Origin: JAMCZU01 sp964479405
GTDB lineage: Bacteria; Patescibacteriota; UBA1384; UBA12157; JAENIV01
Direction: 5' to 3'
DNA length: 14,331 bases
Assembly (NCBI GenBank): GCA_964479405.1
Contig: CAYZMA010000027.1
Span: 1 to 14,331 of the forward strand
Below, in pieces: positions 12,299 through 14,331 of this stretch. Numbering within the stretch: the first letter of the stretch is position 1; each line of letters opens with the position of its first letter. Under the pieces are notes generated by a model. It was not told the origin of the DNA and did not search any database. It worked only from the letters and a program-made list of their open reading frames with translations. The position numbers and the translations under genes were made by a program.

Positions 12299-13702
12299 TT
12301 GAAAAGATCCGAGCTTTTTTTTACCTTTTTGCAAATTCCGGTTGATTTAGCAATGATTATTGCTTCTTTTGTGGTAGCCTATAAACTACGAACTATTTTT
12401 GAATTTGTGCCGGTCGTCTATGTTGAACCACTCGTAAATTACTTAAAATTTGTAATTATGACTTTACCGATTTGGTTTGCCGTTTTTGTTTTTGCCGGAC
12501 TCTACACTTTACAAAACTATCATGGTCGCTTGCAGGAATTTGGTAAAATTCTGGTGGCAGTTTCAGCTGCCATTGCTATTCTTTTGGCTTGGCTCTTTTT
12601 GTCGCGAACATCCTTTTTTTCAAGGTTAATTATTGTTTATGTCTGGGCAATCGCCATTGTATTGGTAACTTTTGGACGAAGCTTAATCCATTTTATTCAA
12701 AGATTTCTTTTTCGTTATGGTTTAGGAGTTCATAGAGTTATTATTTTAGGTGAAAATTCTTCATCTCGTTTTATTATTACCGAGCTTAAGAATAACAAAA
12801 AATTAGGTTATAAAATTGTCAAAATTATTGACGAACAGGGAATTGAAAATTTAGAAAGAATTTTTAGTAAAAATCCGGCGGATGAAATTATTGTTGCTAA
12901 TCCTCATATTGGTCAGGCAAAAATTGCCGAAGTCTTGGAGTTTTGTCGTGCTCATCAAATTGGTTTTAAAATGACCCCGGATTTATTTTTAGTCAGATCT
13001 TCTCATGTTGATATTAAAACCATTGCCGGTGTGCCTATTTTGGAATTTAACAGGACACCGCTGGATGGTTGGGGACGAATTATTAAAAGGTTAGTGGATT
13101 TTGCGGGATCGGGAATTATTTTGATTATTCTTTCGCCGATTATATTTCTAGTTGCGCTGGGGGTTAAATTAACTTCCAAAGGTCCGGTCATTTTTTGTCA
13201 AGATAGAATTGGTTTTGAAAATAAGATTTTTCCATTTTTAAAATTTCGGTCAATGAAAGTTGAATATTGTACTGGTCAAGACTATGGTGGCAAGAAAGCG
13301 GAGGAAGTTTTGGAAAAATTAAGCAAACGCAATGAAGTTGATGGTCCGGTATTTAAACTAAAAAATGATCCAAGATTGACGGCTTTTGGTAAATTTATTC
13401 GTAAAACCAGTCTTGATGAATTGCCCCAGTTTCTTAATGTTTTAAAAGGGCAGATGAGTTTAGTTGGTCCTAGACCGCCACTGCCAAAAGAAGTGGAAAA
13501 ATATAATAAATTTCAACGACGCCGATTGGGGGTTAAACCCGGCATTACCGGTCTTTGGCAAGTTTCTGGTCGATCGGATATTACTTTTGACGAGTGGGTT
13601 AAACTTGACGCTTTCTATATTGAGCATTGGTCTTTATGGCTTGATTTTCAAATTTTACTTAAAACTATTGGGGTTGTGATTAGAGGTCGCGGTGCGTATT
13701 AA
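12299..13702 (+). CDS. polyprenyl-phosphate glycosyl-1-phosphate transferase (WbaP/EpsE-like)
   Basis: Such enzymes start surface polysaccharide synthesis by moving a sugar phosphate from a nucleotide sugar onto undecaprenyl phosphate at the inner face of the membrane. The 467-aa product has four N-terminal helices (about 8-130), a nucleotide-binding-like middle domain (HRVIILGENSSSR, about 145-245), and a re-entrant hydrophobic helix from about 265. The catalytic sugar-transferase domain carries FLKFRSM, the Asp-Glu dyad in SLDELPQF (373-374), LVGPRPPLP (388-396) and KPGITGLWQVSGRS. The start is a TTG with AAAGG eight bases before it; the next in-frame Met lies inside the first helix. The following glycosyltransferase overlaps its end by 11 bases. 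The sugar cannot be told from sequence alone. Confidence 0.93.
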   Translation: MKRSELFFTFLQIPVDLAMIIASFVVAYKLRTIFEFVPVVYVEPLVNYLKFVIMTLPIWFAVFVFAGLYTLQNYHGRLQEFGKILVAVSAAIAILLAWLFLSRTSFFSRLIIVYVWAIAIVLVTFGRSLIHFIQRFLFRYGLGVHRVIILGENSSSRFIITELKNNKKLGYKIVKIIDEQGIENLERIFSKNPADEIIVANPHIGQAKIAEVLEFCRAHQIGFKMTPDLFLVRSSHVDIKTIAGVPILEFNRTPLDGWGRIIKRLVDFAGSGIILIILSPIIFLVALGVKLTSKGPVIFCQDRIGFENKIFPFLKFRSMKVEYCTGQDYGGKKAEEVLEKLSKRNEVDGPVFKLKNDPRLTAFGKFIRKTSLDELPQFLNVLKGQMSLVGPRPPLPKEVEKYNKFQRRRLGVKPGITGLWQVSGRSDITFDEWVKLDAFYIEHWSLWLDFQILLKTIGVVIRGRGAY

Positions 13703-14331
13703 AAATCTAAAAATTGCTCTTGTGGTTGAAGAACTAACCCAACTTGGAGGCGCTGAAAGAATTTTAGATTATTTTTTGGAAGCATTGCCCAATGCGCCGG
13801 TCTATACTATTGTTTGGGATAAAGAAAAAACCCTGCATCGCTACGACAAATTTGACATTAGACCGTCTTTTATTCAAAAATTGCCCTTTGCCGTTAAGCA
13901 CTATAAATGGTATTTGGCTTTAATGCCCAAAGCGGTGGAATCGTTTGATCTGAAAGAGTTTGATGTCGTTCTTTCTATCACATCTGCTTTAGTAAAAGGT
14001 GTAAAAACCAATAATAATCAACTTCATGTTTGTTATTGCAACACGCCGACAAGATGGTTATGGTCAGATTCAGAAAGTTATTTAGAAACGGCGCCAATCC
14101 CCACTTTTGCGAGACCTTTAATGCCAGCATTAATATCGTATTTAAAAAAATGGGACTTAAGAGCTTCAAAGCGTCCGAATTATTTTATTGCGAATTCGGA
14201 AAATGTAAAAAAAAGAATTAAAAAATATTACAATCGCGAATCGGACTCAATTTTTGTGCCGGTTGATTGTGGCAGTTTTAAAGTCTCTAAAAACAAAGGC
14301 GAGTATTATCTAATTGTCTCTCGTCTTGAGC
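13692..14331 (+). CDS. GT4-type glycosyltransferase, 3' end beyond window
   Basis: An open frame of 213 codons runs to the window edge. It begins with a GTG inside the last codons of the preceding gene and has AGAGGT just upstream. The N-terminus KIALVVEELTQLGGAERILD is the typical acceptor-binding start of family GT4 glycosyltransferases (LGGAER loop). Further landmarks are a first Rossmann-like domain with a HVCYCNTPTRWLW segment, NYFIANSENVKKRI (a frequent SxxVKxR-type motif) and VPVDCGSF. The final residues YLIVSRLE open the C-terminal nucleotide-sugar domain. The 11-bp overlap indicates translational coupling, so it probably adds the second sugar to the lipid-linked unit made by its neighbour. 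The GTG start is a choice; no ATG lies nearby in frame. Confidence 0.88.
   Translation, partial: MRIKNLKIALVVEELTQLGGAERILDYFLEALPNAPVYTIVWDKEKTLHRYDKFDIRPSFIQKLPFAVKHYKWYLALMPKAVESFDLKEFDVVLSITSALVKGVKTNNNQLHVCYCNTPTRWLWSDSESYLETAPIPTFARPLMPALISYLKKWDLRASKRPNYFIANSENVKKRIKKYYNRESDSIFVPVDCGSFKVSKNKGEYYLIVSRLE

Noticed and set aside
13978..14221. Open frames of 63 codons on both strands near the right edge
   Set aside because: They overlap the GT4 glycosyltransferase frame, which runs uninterrupted to the window end and has clear family motifs.

Overview
The window looks like bacterial chromosome from an AT-rich lineage, most likely a member of the Patescibacteria (CPR). That placement is an inference from gene content and style: a DUF5652-type two-helix protein, several proteins anchored by one N-terminal helix with Ser/Thr/Pro linkers, very compact gene spacing, and a small conserved 66-aa protein with a perfect Shine-Dalgarno. 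TGA is used as a stop codon, so the standard bacterial code applies. No rRNA, CRISPR array, prophage or full insertion sequence is present.

Layout. Positions 1-1250 hold RNA-metabolism genes: rnhB (RNase HII) on the plus strand, the RNase P RNA gene rnpB on the minus strand (its last helix overlaps the rnhB stop), and tRNA-Gln(UUG) on the plus strand, driven by a promoter whose -35 box abuts the rnpB -35 box. A roughly 200-bp stretch of inverted repeats follows. Positions 1457-4392 encode three membrane-anchored extracytoplasmic proteins: an NTF2-like candidate, a ZU5-like protein, and a convergent DUF2927-like protein carrying HExxH. Positions 4468-4807 hold a 27-residue Cys-cluster microprotein and the DUF5652 protein.

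Positions 4818-11781, all on the minus strand, form a copper-handling island read from right to left as three transcription units. Unit 1 is an unrecognised anchored Cys/His protein (290 aa). Unit 2 is csoR followed by an HMA / DsbD_2 / double-cupredoxin fusion. Unit 3 is a CopZ-like chaperone, the CopA Cu(I) ATPase, a DUF1573 protein and a CcdA-like membrane thiol carrier. Each unit begins with a TTGACA promoter placed at or just beyond the preceding stop codon or intergenic region. Each promoter carries a related 23-bp dyad (TACC half-sites around a 3-bp centre) that fits a CsoR operator. The simplest model is that CsoR senses Cu(I) and derepresses all three units. CopZ, the HMA domains and CopA would bind and export copper, while the cupredoxin domains, DUF1573/CcdA and the 290-aa protein would act outside the membrane.

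Positions 11830-12232 contain the well-expressed-looking 66-aa gene with its own promoter, leader hairpin and a 15-bp terminator-like hairpin. Positions 12242-14331 begin a surface-polysaccharide cluster: a polyprenyl-phosphate glycosyl-1-phosphate transferase, then a GT4-type glycosyltransferase that runs off the window.

The most interesting material is the inferred CsoR regulon with its unknown 290-aa member, the Cys-cluster microprotein, the shared-promoter arrangement of rnpB and tRNA-Gln, and the repeat-rich leader of the copZ-copA unit.
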